Of a stretch of DNA of 64,000 bases, positions 53,589 to 63,617 are shown in pieces; positions within the stretch are counted from its first letter, which is position 1, and each line of letters begins with the position of its first letter. The translations under genes were made by a program, and so were the position numbers. The stretch lies in assembly GCF_034439435.1 (NCBI RefSeq), contig NZ_JAPCKJ010000001.1, positions 186,001-250,000 on the forward strand. Direction: 5' to 3'. Below the pieces are notes generated by a model, which was not told the origin of the DNA, searched no databases, and was given only the letters and a program-made list of their open reading frames with translations. Origin of the DNA: Sarcina sp034439435 (GTDB taxonomy: Bacteria > Bacillota > Clostridia > Clostridiales > Clostridiaceae).

Positions 53589-55466
53589 TTATAAGACTCT
53601 TCTTGCTCTTCCTATTTTACTCCATGGAACTGGTGCAATAGATACAAATTTACCTTTATTAGGCGCCTCTATCCACTGACCATTTCCTATATACATACCT
53701 ACATGTTGTAAATTACTGAAGAATAATAAGTCCCCTGGTTTAGCATTACTTGGTGAAACCTCATAACCATTGTTTATTTGATCCCATGTTGTTCTTCCTA
53801 AGCTAACGCCAGCTTGTCTAAAGCTCCATTGCATTAATCCCGAGCAATCAAAAGCTCTATAATTTCCATTTAAATAACTTGATGGTATATCATAAAACCC
53901 TCTAGCCGCATGATCTGGGAAAGTCTTGCTTAAGCTATTTAAAAGACTTTGTGTTATAATTTCTCCTGAACCTCCCCATATATAAGGTGAACCAACTTGT
54001 GCCTTCATAACACTTAATACTTTTTCATATTTACTTTGGTTAACTTGTCCACCACCTGAACCTTCACTTGAACCTTCATCTGAAGATACTATTTTAACAT
54101 ATTCTTCATTTAAATAACCTACTTTTCCATTATAGTCTACTTTAAACCATCCTGAAGAAGTTTTTCCTTTTAATGTGAATCTTTCATTAGGTAATAAATA
54201 TGCTAAAACAGAACTACTAGTATTCGGCTGACTTCTAAGCCTTAAATTAGTTGTTACATTTACAACCTTTCCAGTTTTTCCATTATAAGATTCATCTAAA
54301 CCATTATTTGAGCTTCCACCTTGATTACCGCCAGAACTTTCATTTCCACTTACCACCTGAACATAATCCCCATGGACATATCCTGTTGTTCCTTGTGCTT
54401 CAATATGATACCAAGACCCTTTTTGTCCTTTTATTTTAAAAGTTTGTCCTGAGCTTAATGAGCCAACAACTGAGCTACTTGTACTTGCATCCTGTCTTAC
54501 TCTTAAAGAGCTACTTACATTTACAACCTTACCTGTTTTTCCAGCTAGTGAAGTATCTAATCCTGATCCATTTTCTGATGATCCTCCACCATTTCCTGAA
54601 CTACTTCCTGAATTACTTCCACCTACCTGTACATAGTCTCCATGAATATATCCTATAACTCCATTTGCACTTATATAATACCAATCTCCACTTTTACCTT
54701 TTATCTCAAATGTTTGTCCACCACTTAAGCTTCCTATAACTGAACTGCTTGTGCTTGGTGATTGTCTAACTCTTAATGAACTACTTACATTTACAACTTT
54801 ACCAGTTTTTCCTGCCAATGAAGTATCTAGTCCTGAACCATTTTCTGATGATCCTCCACCATTTCCTGAACCACTTCCTGAGCTACTTCCACCTACTTGT
54901 ACATAGTCTCCATGAATGTATCCTGTAACTCCATTTGCACTTATATAGTACCAAGATCCCTGCTTTCCTTTTATCTCAAATGTTTGTCCACCACTTAAGC
55001 TACCTACAACTGAGCTACTTGTGCTTGGTGATTGTCTAACCCTTAAAGAGCTACTTACATTTACAACCTTACCTGTTTTTCCTGCTAATGATGTATCTAA
55101 GTTAGAATTACTTTCTCCACTACTATTAGAACTACCATTTAGTTCTTTTACATAGTCTCCGTGTATGTATCCAACTTTACCATTAGCATTTATTTTATAC
55201 CATGCTCCTTCTTTTCCATCTATATTAAATACTTCTCCATTAGTTAAATAACCAACAACTTCACTACTTGTATTAGGACTTTTTCTAATTCTCAAGTTAG
55301 TGCTTATATTTATAACTTGTCCTTTTTTTACCGTTTTCAACTGGTTATTTTCTTCTAATTGACTCGAATTTTTATGTTCAGTTGCATAAGCATTTTCACT
55401 ATGCGCCGAAACAATACATACTGTTGACACAGCAAAAATCAAGGCTGCTATCTTATTCCTATTCAT
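53589..55466 (-). CDS. Secreted NlpC/P60 endopeptidase with five bacterial SH3 domains
   Basis: 625 residues. Signal peptide at about 1-29 (ends NAYA). Five SH3b domains follow, joined by Gly/Ser/Asn linkers; domains 2-4 are near-identical. The C-terminal NlpC/P60 domain (about 490-625) has the catalytic Cys in FDCSGLMQWSFRQAG, His in LQHVGMYIGNG, and WIEAPNKGKFV for the third polar residue. It cleaves peptidoglycan stem peptides after binding the wall through SH3. The ATG has GGAGG. Confidence 0.93.
   Translation of the reverse strand: MNRNKIAALIFAVSTVCIVSAHSENAYATEHKNSSQLEENNQLKTVKKGQVINISTNLRIRKSPNTSSEVVGYLTNGEVFNIDGKEGAWYKINANGKVGYIHGDYVKELNGSSNSSGESNSNLDTSLAGKTGKVVNVSSSLRVRQSPSTSSSVVGSLSGGQTFEIKGKQGSWYYISANGVTGYIHGDYVQVGGSSSGSGSGNGGGSSENGSGLDTSLAGKTGKVVNVSSSLRVRQSPSTSSSVIGSLSGGQTFEIKGKSGDWYYISANGVIGYIHGDYVQVGGSNSGSSSGNGGGSSENGSGLDTSLAGKTGKVVNVSSSLRVRQDASTSSSVVGSLSSGQTFKIKGQKGSWYHIEAQGTTGYVHGDYVQVVSGNESSGGNQGGSSNNGLDESYNGKTGKVVNVTTNLRLRSQPNTSSSVLAYLLPNERFTLKGKTSSGWFKVDYNGKVGYLNEEYVKIVSSDEGSSEGSGGGQVNQSKYEKVLSVMKAQVGSPYIWGGSGEIITQSLLNSLSKTFPDHAARGFYDIPSSYLNGNYRAFDCSGLMQWSFRQAGVSLGRTTWDQINNGYEVSPSNAKPGDLLFFSNLQHVGMYIGNGQWIEAPNKGKFVSIAPVPWSKIGRARRVL
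54290..55110 (-). repeat. Three tandem 270-bp units coding SH3 domains 2-4
   Basis: The linker-to-SH3 boundary sequence recurs at 54541, 54811 and 55081, exactly 270 bp (90 codons) apart, with only scattered differences. Each unit codes one Gly/Ser linker plus one SH3 domain. In-frame expansion or loss by recombination is expected. Confidence 0.88.
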
Positions 55467-55579
55467 ACAAAATCCTCCCTAGTAGTTATATAATCCCCCA
55501 CTTAAAATTATCTTCCAACTTATATAATATATTTTTTAAGAAAATTTATCAATAAAATAGTTACAAAAAAATATCAAAA

Positions 55580-55621
55580 ACAACAAAAAGAAGTTGTCTA
55601 TATTAAATTTTGACAACTTCT
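55580..55621 (-). terminator. Terminator after the 122-residue unknown gene
   Basis: AGAAGTTGTC / GACAACTTCT stem followed on the minus strand by TTTTTGTTGTTTTTG. Confidence 0.85.
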
Positions 55622-55629
55622 ATGTTCTA

Positions 55630-55998
55630 TCATCTTTCAATGCTCAATAAGTCATCTGACTTATCTACAATATATTTATAAGAATCTATAACCCCTTGAA
55701 TATAAAATTGAGCACCTAAATTTTCCACAAAGAATTTTATAAGCTTATCTACTTCCTCATTATCTAAATTTTCATTTTTTTCTAACTCAAAATATTTTAA
55801 GAGTTCTTTCTTTAAAAAATCTTTTTTCTCCTTAGAAACATCAAAATTGTTATTTATTGTAACACTACCTTTTTTATTATTATTTATAATAATATCACTT
55901 ATAAAAAAGCTAGTATAACAATGCCCTTGCTTGTCATAATAGTCCTCTTTATTTCCATAATAACCTTCTTCAATTTTATTTAAATCATTTGTATTCAT
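55630..55998 (-). CDS. Small soluble protein of unknown function
   Basis: 122 residues, acidic and rich in Lys, Asn and Asp. It has YYGNKEDYYDKQGHCYTSFF near the start and a helical C-terminus (KLIKFFVENLGAQFYIQGV). No signal peptide or membrane segment. I do not recognise a family. It has its own terminator and lies upstream of the endopeptidase gene on the same strand. Coding is supported by its length and downstream terminator only. Confidence 0.6.
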   Translation of the reverse strand: MNTNDLNKIEEGYYGNKEDYYDKQGHCYTSFFISDIIINNNKKGSVTINNNFDVSKEKKDFLKKELLKYFELEKNENLDNEEVDKLIKFFVENLGAQFYIQGVIDSYKYIVDKSDDLLSIER

Positions 55999-56064
55999 AT
56001 AAACTCACGCCTTTAATAATAGTTTTGGAATATATTCCATATATTACATTTTATTCACTACAGC

Positions 56065-56125
56065 ATATTAAAGTTACTTAATATAAGATAATAATCTATA
56101 AGTTTTTTCTTATATATATAAAATA
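56065..56125. repeat. Possible remnant of the MITE-like repeat, copy D
   Basis: AAAGTTACTTAATATAAGAT followed by ATCTATAAGTTTTTT resembles the two termini of copies A-C joined without the interior. The match is short and by eye. Confidence 0.3.
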
Positions 56126-56196
56126 AAATTTATAAATCCTCTTAAATTTATGATTATATAAATTAATTTTGTAAATAATAAATTTGAGGTGATTTT

Positions 56197-56613
56197 ATGT
56201 ACAAAGGAATTGGTGTAAACATGGATAAAGAATATAAAGCTTTAAGAAAAAGAGCTAAGCGTTTTGTTCCTCCATCTTACTATAAAGATAATTATCAATC
56301 TAATAATAATGAGTATTGTAGCTGCCATGATTATGATGAAGATAATGACAATCTTAATGATTACTCATTTTTTGATGCTATGGAAGATATGAAAGATTGT
56401 GTTCAATCAAATGATAATAGTTGTAGAATAAGATCTTGCCTATTAGATAAAGAAGTGGAGATAAACAAGAAAATGATTATTGTTTCTTGTATTGGCGCTG
56501 CTGCAGGAATCATAGGTATGACCTATGCAATAAAGAAAATGAATTCCAAGCCACAAAAAAGATTTTTAACAGCTACTCCAACCTTAATGAAATTTGCTAA
56601 AAATATGTTTTAA
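56197..56613 (+). CDS. Small protein with one C-terminal membrane helix, unknown function
   Basis: 138 residues. The first 85 are charged and polar, with a Tyr/Asp/Asn-rich stretch containing paired cysteines (NNEYCSCHDYDEDNDNLNDY). A single membrane helix follows at about 98-115 (MIIVSCIGAAAGIIGMTYAI) and a short basic tail. Start chosen for GAGGTG upstream; a second ATG at 56221 is possible. No family recognised. Confidence 0.6.
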   Translation: MYKGIGVNMDKEYKALRKRAKRFVPPSYYKDNYQSNNNEYCSCHDYDEDNDNLNDYSFFDAMEDMKDCVQSNDNSCRIRSCLLDKEVEINKKMIIVSCIGAAAGIIGMTYAIKKMNSKPQKRFLTATPTLMKFAKNMF

Positions 56614-56619
56614 AGAAAT

Positions 56620-56650
56620 GAGCCACATAAAAATATTTATGTGGCTTTTT
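56620..56650 (+). terminator. Terminator after the 138-residue gene
   Basis: AGCCACATAAA / TTTATGTGGCT stem followed by TTTTT. Confidence 0.9.
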
Positions 56651-56711
56651 AATATTTAATTATATATTGCTAAATAAATTTGTATATTTAAAATTAACTA
56701 AATAATTAATA

Positions 56712-57197
56712 TTATTTTATTAGGAATCCAAATTCACCTTCTATTACTTTTATTAAATCTTCTGGATTTAATTTTATTTGGTGACCTATTTTCCCTGCAC
56801 TAACTATCATAAAATCTAAATCTTTTGCACTTTCGTGTATAAATGTTTTATAATGACGTTTAAGACCTATTGGAGAGCATCCACCACGAATGTAACCTGT
56901 ATATTTCATTATATCCTTAACAGCTATCATCTCAATCTTTTTTTCGCCTGCTATTTTAGCTGCATTCTTTAAATCTAACTCTTCTGCTACTGGTATAACG
57001 AAAACATATAATTCTTTACTTGTTCCCTGTGCTACTAATGTCTTAAACACATGTTCTTCATCTATTCCAATTTTATGCGCTACAGATACTCCATCAATTT
57101 TCCCATCATTACTCTCATAACTTAACATGTCATAAGGTATTTTTTTTGAATCTAGTATTCTCATAGCATTTGTCTTAAGTATTTTTTCTTTAGCCAT
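56712..57197 (-). CDS. ybaK: Cys-tRNA(Pro) deacylase
   Basis: 161 residues, the usual YbaK/EbsC length. The editing domain shows DGVSVAHKIGIDEEHVFKTLV with the key Lys, and GYIRGGCSPIGLKRHYKTFI with the GCSP-type motif. It hydrolyses cysteine mischarged on tRNA-Pro. Confidence 0.94.
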   Translation of the reverse strand: MAKEKILKTNAMRILDSKKIPYDMLSYESNDGKIDGVSVAHKIGIDEEHVFKTLVAQGTSKELYVFVIPVAEELDLKNAAKIAGEKKIEMIAVKDIMKYTGYIRGGCSPIGLKRHYKTFIHESAKDLDFMIVSAGKIGHQIKLNPEDLIKVIEGEFGFLIK

Positions 57198-57257
57198 TTT
57201 TACACCTCTAATAATATGATTACCTACCTATTTTATCATATACAGACTTACATTTCC

Positions 57258-57818
57258 TTATAATCCATTTTGAACAACAAAGTCTGTAATCTCTTTAGTT
57301 AATTTCTGAAAAGAACCACTATTATCAACAGTAAAATCACATAAATCAATTATTTTCCCTGTATTCTTTTCAAGATTATCTTCAGAATTCTGTTCATAAC
57401 CATCTCTACTTTTTAGTCTTCCTCTTCTAACATTTTCATCACATTTAACACCTAAGGTCTTAAATCCACTCTTTTTCCAAAACTCATAATCTTCATAGGT
57501 TCTTCCACCAGTTACTATTATAAGTTGTTCATTATCTATTTCAAGTATAGAACTCTTTTTAAACTTATCTAAAATTCTTCCTAAAACGTAATAACTTAAA
57601 AAGTTCTCATCTATTTCCTTTAGTTTCATGGCAGTATCCACATAAAACTCTCTTTTTTTATTCTCCCACTTATCCGTAGCTAAAAATATACAAGACATAT
57701 GCCTAACTAAATCTCCTATATTAAAGAAACTAACACTTTTCTCTGAATATTCATTTATAAGTCTAGCTACTGTATCTTTTCCTGAACCCTTTTCTCCAAA
57801 AACTATTAACCCCTTCAT
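57258..57818 (-). CDS. P-loop nucleotide/cofactor kinase-like protein
   Basis: 186 residues. The N-terminal Walker A GEKGSGKDTVARLINE is of the NMP/dephospho-CoA/dNMP-kinase type. A later LIIVTGGRTYEDYEFWKKSG and CDENVRRGRLKSRDG provide the usual Arg lid. Similar proteins are annotated as dephospho-CoA or deoxynucleotide monophosphate kinases; the substrate is unresolved. It lies between ybaK and rnz on the same strand. Confidence 0.65.
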   Translation of the reverse strand: MKGLIVFGEKGSGKDTVARLINEYSEKSVSFFNIGDLVRHMSCIFLATDKWENKKREFYVDTAMKLKEIDENFLSYYVLGRILDKFKKSSILEIDNEQLIIVTGGRTYEDYEFWKKSGFKTLGVKCDENVRRGRLKSRDGYEQNSEDNLEKNTGKIIDLCDFTVDNSGSFQKLTKEITDFVVQNGL

Positions 57819-57907
57819 ACCATCAATTCCTTTCTTAGTTATAACACTATATACTAATTATAACATTTATTGGAATTTTTAAACATCTTATTTTTATTCT
57901 CTATAAA

Positions 57908-58852
57908 TTATTCTTCGAAATTTAAGGTTCTTTCCTCACCATCACTACCAACATAGGAATTTTCAAAAACCACTCTGGCATTATGTATAAATTCATCTGG
58001 CTTATTCATAGCTGGACTAAAATGAGTTAATAATAATTCCTTAACATCTCCATCTTTAGCTAAATTACTTGCTTCTTTAAATGTCATATGTTTATTTTTT
58101 ATGGCCTTATGTATATCATATTCGCTTCCATAAGTTCCTTCACATATAAATAAATCACTATCTTTTATGAAAGAAGGAATTGTTGCTATTGGCCTAGTAT
58201 CTGTAGTGTAGCTTACCTTAATTCCTTTACGACTTTCTCCAAGGACCATATCTCTAGAATACTTGATTCCTTCAAACTCTACTTCATTATTTTTTTGTAA
58301 TTTAGACCATAGTGTCTTAGGAACATTATTTTTTACTGCTTTCTCCACATCAAATTTTCTTTCTCTTTTTATATAAAAAGAATAGCCAAAACAAGGTGCT
58401 GAATGTTCTAAATCTAATGTATGTATTATAATATCTGACTGTTCTCCATCCCCTACTAATTCAATATTTTCTTTATTTACCTTAAATTCGCCTTTTTTCA
58501 AACCTTCTATAATTCTAAGCTCACATGGTAAGTATGTTAAAACAACACTAAAACCTTTTATAACATTACTTATTCCTTCAGGGCCAATTACATAAATAGG
58601 TTCTTCTCTTCCGCTATTTCCAATTGTAGAAAGCAATCCTGGCAACCCATTAACATGATCTCCATGGATATGACTTATACAAATTAAATCTATACTCTTA
58701 AAGCCAGTTCCAGCTACTCTCATAGCTACCTGAGTACCTTCTCCACAATCTAAAAGAATTTTTCTTCCTTTATAATTCATAATTATTGATGATAAAAATC
58801 TATTAGGCATTGGCATTCCTCCACCAGTACCAAGTAAAGTTAAATTTAACAT
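57908..58852 (-). CDS. rnz: Ribonuclease Z (metallo-beta-lactamase fold)
   Basis: 314 residues. The zinc motif is ICISHIHGDHVNGLPG, with later YTTDTRPI, CEGTYG and LLTHFSPA holding the remaining ligands. It cuts the 3' trailer of tRNA precursors. Length is normal for the family. Confidence 0.9.
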   Translation of the reverse strand: MLNLTLLGTGGGMPMPNRFLSSIIMNYKGRKILLDCGEGTQVAMRVAGTGFKSIDLICISHIHGDHVNGLPGLLSTIGNSGREEPIYVIGPEGISNVIKGFSVVLTYLPCELRIIEGLKKGEFKVNKENIELVGDGEQSDIIIHTLDLEHSAPCFGYSFYIKRERKFDVEKAVKNNVPKTLWSKLQKNNEVEFEGIKYSRDMVLGESRKGIKVSYTTDTRPIATIPSFIKDSDLFICEGTYGSEYDIHKAIKNKHMTFKEASNLAKDGDVKELLLTHFSPAMNKPDEFIHNARVVFENSYVGSDGEERTLNFEE

Positions 58853-58918
58853 ATAAAAATCTCCTTATAAAATACTTACTTTTATTATATATTAACTCTT
58901 TATTTCTATATAAATTCA

Positions 58919-58953
58919 AAAAAGACTAGAATTCAATAATTCTAGTCTTTTTC
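58919..58953 (-). terminator. Terminator after the GH20 gene
   Basis: AAAAAGACTAGAATT / ATTCTAGTCTTTTT perfect stem with T-runs on both sides. Confidence 0.9.
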
Positions 58954-58968
58954 TTATTTTCATATTAA

Positions 58969-61900
58969 TTATCTTGCTGTTCTTAAAGTTATTGACTCTT
59001 TGCTAGAAATCTCTCCATTTGAATACTTAGCTGCTATTTTAAAGTTGTAAATTGTATGTCTACTTAATCCTTTAAATTGATAAGTAGTTTCATCAGCACC
59101 AACTTCTCCAACCTTCTTACCATCCTTATAAAGAATGTATCCTTCTAAGCCTTCAGTTGTTTCTGGAGCCTCCCAAGTTACAGTTACATCTTTTTTATTA
59201 ACCTCTGAAGCAACAAAGTTTCTTACTGGATTAATGATTATATCTACACTTCCCTTACTTACTTCTACTTCTCCACTTGTTAGTCCTAATTCATGAACAT
59301 TTCCACTTTCTCCATCACCTAAGTTTGCTGAGATTATCTCAAAAGTCTCTTTTTCTGATTCACTCTTAGGAGTAAGTGTTGCTTTTATTAAATTAGTAGC
59401 ATTTTCTATAGGTTTTCCTAAACTAGCAGCTACTATTTTAACTACACCTGGTTCTATTTCTTTATGATTGACAAAAACTCCCTCTATTCCATTTGTAACT
59501 TCAACTAAATCAAATATTTCTTGATTATATTTCAAAGTAAATTCTGCTGCATAAGCTGATAAATCTTCTTTTATTTCATTAGCACCTAAGAAAATATCGA
59601 AATTTTCATTTACTTTAACACTTTCAGGTAGTGTTAAGAAACTTTCTCCAACAATTTCTTCTGGAACCTCTAAAGACTTATGAACATTTAACTCAGCTGC
59701 TGAAGCAAATCCACCATGACCGGCCTTAGCTACTAATCTTACATGAGTTGCATTAACAGCATCAAAATTTAATACTTTTGTACTATTATCTGCTGTCCAA
59801 TTTCCCTCTGCTACCTTAGTGAAATTCTCTCCATCTGTACTTACTTGTAATTCATACTCACTTATACTTCCATTTAAACCATTTTGTCTAGGCATATATG
59901 TGAATTTATTTATATCATAACTTCCACCTAAATCTAAAGTAATGTGTTGAGGTAATTTATCTACTGGGCTCCATTTTGTGTGCCAAATAGTACTTTCATC
60001 TCCATCTATAGCAAACTCAGCAAGTCCCTCTGTTCCTATATTAGGATGCTCACTACTTGCAGTAGCCTTCATTTGCTCTTGAGGAATAACTGTAGGATCT
60101 GTAATTTTTACAGCTCCATCTTTAACAGTTATTTCATCTATACTTCCTTTAAAGGAATTAGTTGAACTTCCTATTCTATCTAATGGTAATATAAATGTTC
60201 CTACTTTACCTCCATTACTCTTCTTAATAACATCAGTAAGCTCACCATTTACATAAAGAGATGTCTGATTTAATTTACCTACAAAGGTTAATTCAACCCA
60301 TTCACCTTCAGGTAATTTATAATTAAATGAATAGTCATAACCTTCTCTTGAGAAACCAACATTACCAGTTTCTTTTTGACAAGCTTTTAATAATCCTGTA
60401 TTAGATTCTGATAATATTTGTTCACTATAGTCTCCATTAGCATCCTTCTTAACCCACATAGAAACTGTATAATCTAACCCTTTGTTATCTACTGGAGTAT
60501 CAATATAACTTTCTCCTCCATTTAATTTAATTCCTTTTCCCTCTTTACCTTCTACAGATTCTACATTTCTTCCTGTAGCATCATATTCATTTCCAGAGTT
60601 GTCTGTAATATTTTCTGATATATCTCCTTCAAAGTCATAATCAATTACTGTTTCAGTTTTAGATTCTACATCATAAGTTAAGTTAGAACCTGGAACATCA
60701 CTTACCTTATCAACTCTTTCTTTAAATTCATCAAAGCTAGTCTCACTATCAGGTGCTGCCCACATTTTTTCTGATAACACTTGGGCTGCTTGGAATGATC
60801 TATCATAAATATCTCTCTCAGATATTCCATTTGCTTTTTCATCTATCATATCATTCCATACAGCAAACATTCCGCCTTTTAATTGAGGATGACCTGCTGG
60901 AAGTTTATAATTTGAAGCAAACCTTCTTGGCTCCCACTCATTATATAAAAATTTTGTGTTAAGATAGTTATTATAATATCCTGCCTCTGGAACTATATAA
61001 AGATCTGCATCCTGTGTATTTAAAATATCATAACCTTGATTTATCATATTTCTAGCATCAGCATATCCTCTATACCAAATATTCATAAGAGCTCCATCAC
61101 TAGTTACAGGTGTTTCTCCTGGGAAAACATCTAAACTTCCCCATAATCTTGGTCTTCTTCCATATTCATCTCTTACCTTTTTAAGATATCTATCTGTAAA
61201 TGCTCTAAATTCCTCTTTTTTCTCAGGAGCACCTTTATATTCATCTGTTCCAATATGGAAATCTTGATCACTAAATACTGGATCTTCCCCTCCTAAATAC
61301 TCATCAAACAAACCATCTACAAAATCATAAACCTCTGGATTACCTACATCTAAATAAGTGGCATCTCCTCCAGTACCTAAAGCTAAAGATGGATTATAAC
61401 GAGTAAATGCTAGAGAATGTGCAGGAACATCTATTTCTGGAATTATCTCTACTCCATGATCATCAGACATTTCTATAAAATCTCTAAATTCATCCTTAGT
61501 ATAGCTACCATCTGTTGCTGTTAATCCAGGATAAGTATCATTTTCTAATCTAAAGGCAGCATAAGCAGTTTCCCAATTCTCCTCAGTAGTCCAAATATAA
61601 TTATCACTTAAGTGAACTTGGAAATTATTCATCTTATACCATGACATAGCTTCCATAAATTGTTCTAGATAATCCATGGTGAAGAATTTTCTTCCTACAT
61701 CAAGCATAAATCCTCTATTTTCATACCTTGGGAAATCTCTAACTATACCCATTGGGATATTATCACCATTTTGCTTTAATATTTGTAGTATTGATCTAGT
61801 CGAATAGAAAGCACCTGTATCATGAGTAGCTTCAACCTTTAAGTAATCAGCTACATACATATAGTATCCTTCTTCTCCTATACTCTTATCTTCACAATCT

Positions 61901-63396
61901 AAAGTAAAATAAAAATCTCCTTTTTTAGGTGAGTTTGAATAAACAATTTCAATAGGTTTCTTAACTATCTCCTCATAGTCAGCTTTAAATTCACTTGAAG
62001 TTTTACTTAATTCATTTTCATAAGAAGGATCAATAACTATTCTTGAAGAATCAGTTATGGTAAAATTTCCATCTGTTCCAACCCACTCTCTTAAAGTAGG
62101 AACAACTTCTGGCTTACTATTGCTTCCTAAAGATCCTGAATATTTACCTGGTACATTTATTTCTATACCAGCTGTCTCTCTTTTTTCATTCCCCTTTTTA
62201 ATTTCAAAGTCTACAATTACAGTAGTATCCACTAAAGGTTCATTTATTGTCATATCATCATTTATGATTTGACTATAATCAGCTCCAATAAATGATATCT
62301 CATAGCCTTGTGGCACCTCTGGCATTTGAAGTTCAGAATCTCCCTTATTTATAGTAGGAACCTCTATAGAACTTACAACTTCATCAATATTACTTGATGA
62401 TGGTATTTCTCCATTATATATCTCTACTTCATATAATGATACAGAGCTCCATACCTCTGGATTATTTTTTTCACAAAATACCCTTACATATCTAGCATTT
62501 TGTTTTTCAGAAAGTTCTATGGTTTCAACTCCACCTTTTCCAGCTTCATTTCTATGAATAGTTGTCCAATTTTCATTGTCATTAGAAGTTTGAACCTCGT
62601 AAACCTTTGCATTAGCAGCTTCCCAGAATAATCTCACCTTATCAAAAGTGCTCTCTTTTTCTAAGTCAATAGTTATCCATTGCTTAGCTCCATTTGAGAA
62701 TGCTCCACTTGACCATCTGGAAGTTTTTGAAGATGTATCCCCATCTACAACCTTGTCAGGAGTAAGAGCATTAGTCTCTGATGCAGATGCCGTAGCAGTC
62801 TTATTTAAAGCAATATTAACTCCTGTTTCTGTTTCAGGTGGTGCTGTTTCACCTTCATTATCATAAACTTCGACTTCATATATTGATACATTTCCCCACT
62901 CATGTGCTGTATCCTCACAACTAACTCTTAAATAATTAGCAGTTACATCCTCCTCAAGATTTATAGATTCTTGATTTCCTTTTCCATCACTAGTTGTATA
63001 AACTTCTCTCCAAGTTTCTGCATCATCTGAAACTTCTAACTTATAATTTCTAGAATATGCTCCATCCCAAAGAATATCAACTTGATCAAAGGTAGTTGAT
63101 TCTTCAAAATCTATATATACCCATTGTGGTACACTTCTTTCACTAGCCCATCTAGAATTACCAGGTTTAGCATTTGGATCACTTGATTTATCCTTAATTC
63201 CATCTGTTATGAGCTCTGCTCCCCACTTATCACTAACCTCTCTTGAGGAAGCTACAGCTCTCTTATTTAAGGCTAAATTCACTTTATCTGTTTTGTTTAC
63301 CTCTGTTGCAAAAACAGATAAACCATTAGCTGAAACTATACTAGCTACTATACCACAAGCTATTAGCCTTTTTATTTTCTCCCTATTCTTTAACAA
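58969..63396 (-). CDS. Secreted modular GH20 beta-N-acetylhexosaminidase-like glycosidase
   Basis: About 1475 residues. Domains in order: signal peptide; two CBM32 (about 40-190 and 200-335); a short beta domain; GH20 N-terminal domain and GH20 barrel (about 435-925) with acid/base pair in FHIGTDEYKG; LamG-like domain (about 965-1110); third CBM32 (about 1115-1255); cohesin-like domain (about 1260-1385); Fn3. It would release terminal N-acetylhexosamine, or lacto-N-biose, from host glycans. No sorting signal or dockerin at the end, so it is shed. The TTG at 63396 fits GGGTGG best; a TTG at 63411 is possible. Confidence 0.92.
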   Translation of the reverse strand: MLKNREKIKRLIACGIVASIVSANGLSVFATEVNKTDKVNLALNKRAVASSREVSDKWGAELITDGIKDKSSDPNAKPGNSRWASERSVPQWVYIDFEESTTFDQVDILWDGAYSRNYKLEVSDDAETWREVYTTSDGKGNQESINLEEDVTANYLRVSCEDTAHEWGNVSIYEVEVYDNEGETAPPETETGVNIALNKTATASASETNALTPDKVVDGDTSSKTSRWSSGAFSNGAKQWITIDLEKESTFDKVRLFWEAANAKVYEVQTSNDNENWTTIHRNEAGKGGVETIELSEKQNARYVRVFCEKNNPEVWSSVSLYEVEIYNGEIPSSSNIDEVVSSIEVPTINKGDSELQMPEVPQGYEISFIGADYSQIINDDMTINEPLVDTTVIVDFEIKKGNEKRETAGIEINVPGKYSGSLGSNSKPEVVPTLREWVGTDGNFTITDSSRIVIDPSYENELSKTSSEFKADYEEIVKKPIEIVYSNSPKKGDFYFTLDCEDKSIGEEGYYMYVADYLKVEATHDTGAFYSTRSILQILKQNGDNIPMGIVRDFPRYENRGFMLDVGRKFFTMDYLEQFMEAMSWYKMNNFQVHLSDNYIWTTEENWETAYAAFRLENDTYPGLTATDGSYTKDEFRDFIEMSDDHGVEIIPEIDVPAHSLAFTRYNPSLALGTGGDATYLDVGNPEVYDFVDGLFDEYLGGEDPVFSDQDFHIGTDEYKGAPEKKEEFRAFTDRYLKKVRDEYGRRPRLWGSLDVFPGETPVTSDGALMNIWYRGYADARNMINQGYDILNTQDADLYIVPEAGYYNNYLNTKFLYNEWEPRRFASNYKLPAGHPQLKGGMFAVWNDMIDEKANGISERDIYDRSFQAAQVLSEKMWAAPDSETSFDEFKERVDKVSDVPGSNLTYDVESKTETVIDYDFEGDISENITDNSGNEYDATGRNVESVEGKEGKGIKLNGGESYIDTPVDNKGLDYTVSMWVKKDANGDYSEQILSESNTGLLKACQKETGNVGFSREGYDYSFNYKLPEGEWVELTFVGKLNQTSLYVNGELTDVIKKSNGGKVGTFILPLDRIGSSTNSFKGSIDEITVKDGAVKITDPTVIPQEQMKATASSEHPNIGTEGLAEFAIDGDESTIWHTKWSPVDKLPQHITLDLGGSYDINKFTYMPRQNGLNGSISEYELQVSTDGENFTKVAEGNWTADNSTKVLNFDAVNATHVRLVAKAGHGGFASAAELNVHKSLEVPEEIVGESFLTLPESVKVNENFDIFLGANEIKEDLSAYAAEFTLKYNQEIFDLVEVTNGIEGVFVNHKEIEPGVVKIVAASLGKPIENATNLIKATLTPKSESEKETFEIISANLGDGESGNVHELGLTSGEVEVSKGSVDIIINPVRNFVASEVNKKDVTVTWEAPETTEGLEGYILYKDGKKVGEVGADETTYQFKGLSRHTIYNFKIAAKYSNGEISSKESITLRTAR

Positions 63397-63411
63397 AATT
63401 CCACCCCCCAA

Positions 63412-63617
63412 AATTTTAAAGTATTATTACATACTATATTTATTCAGCACATTAAATATATATGAATAATTTCCCTAAAATATGTTAATTAAATTTTTTT
63501 AATCCCTGCAATTCTTAATTTTATTTAAGTTAAAGCCTTCTTTATGATTTACAATTATAACCCTAAATGATAAAATCAATTAAGTACATATATAAATCTC
63601 TGGGGTGTGATATTATA
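63412..63617. other. Divergent intergenic region between GH20 and the GntR-type gene
   Basis: About 200 nt, AT-rich. The GntR-type gene starts at 63618 after GGGGTG. I see no clear operator or promoter motif, though the divergent layout would let the regulator act on the GH20 gene. Confidence 0.4.

Noticed and set aside
54251..54658. Two plus-strand frames inside the SH3 repeats
   Set aside because: They are shadows of the tandem SH3 coding units and have low-complexity His/Leu/Tyr-rich translations.
54290..55110. Regular repeats considered as a CRISPR array
   Set aside because: The units are 270 bp, contiguous and in frame, coding for SH3 domains; there are no short direct repeats with unique spacers.
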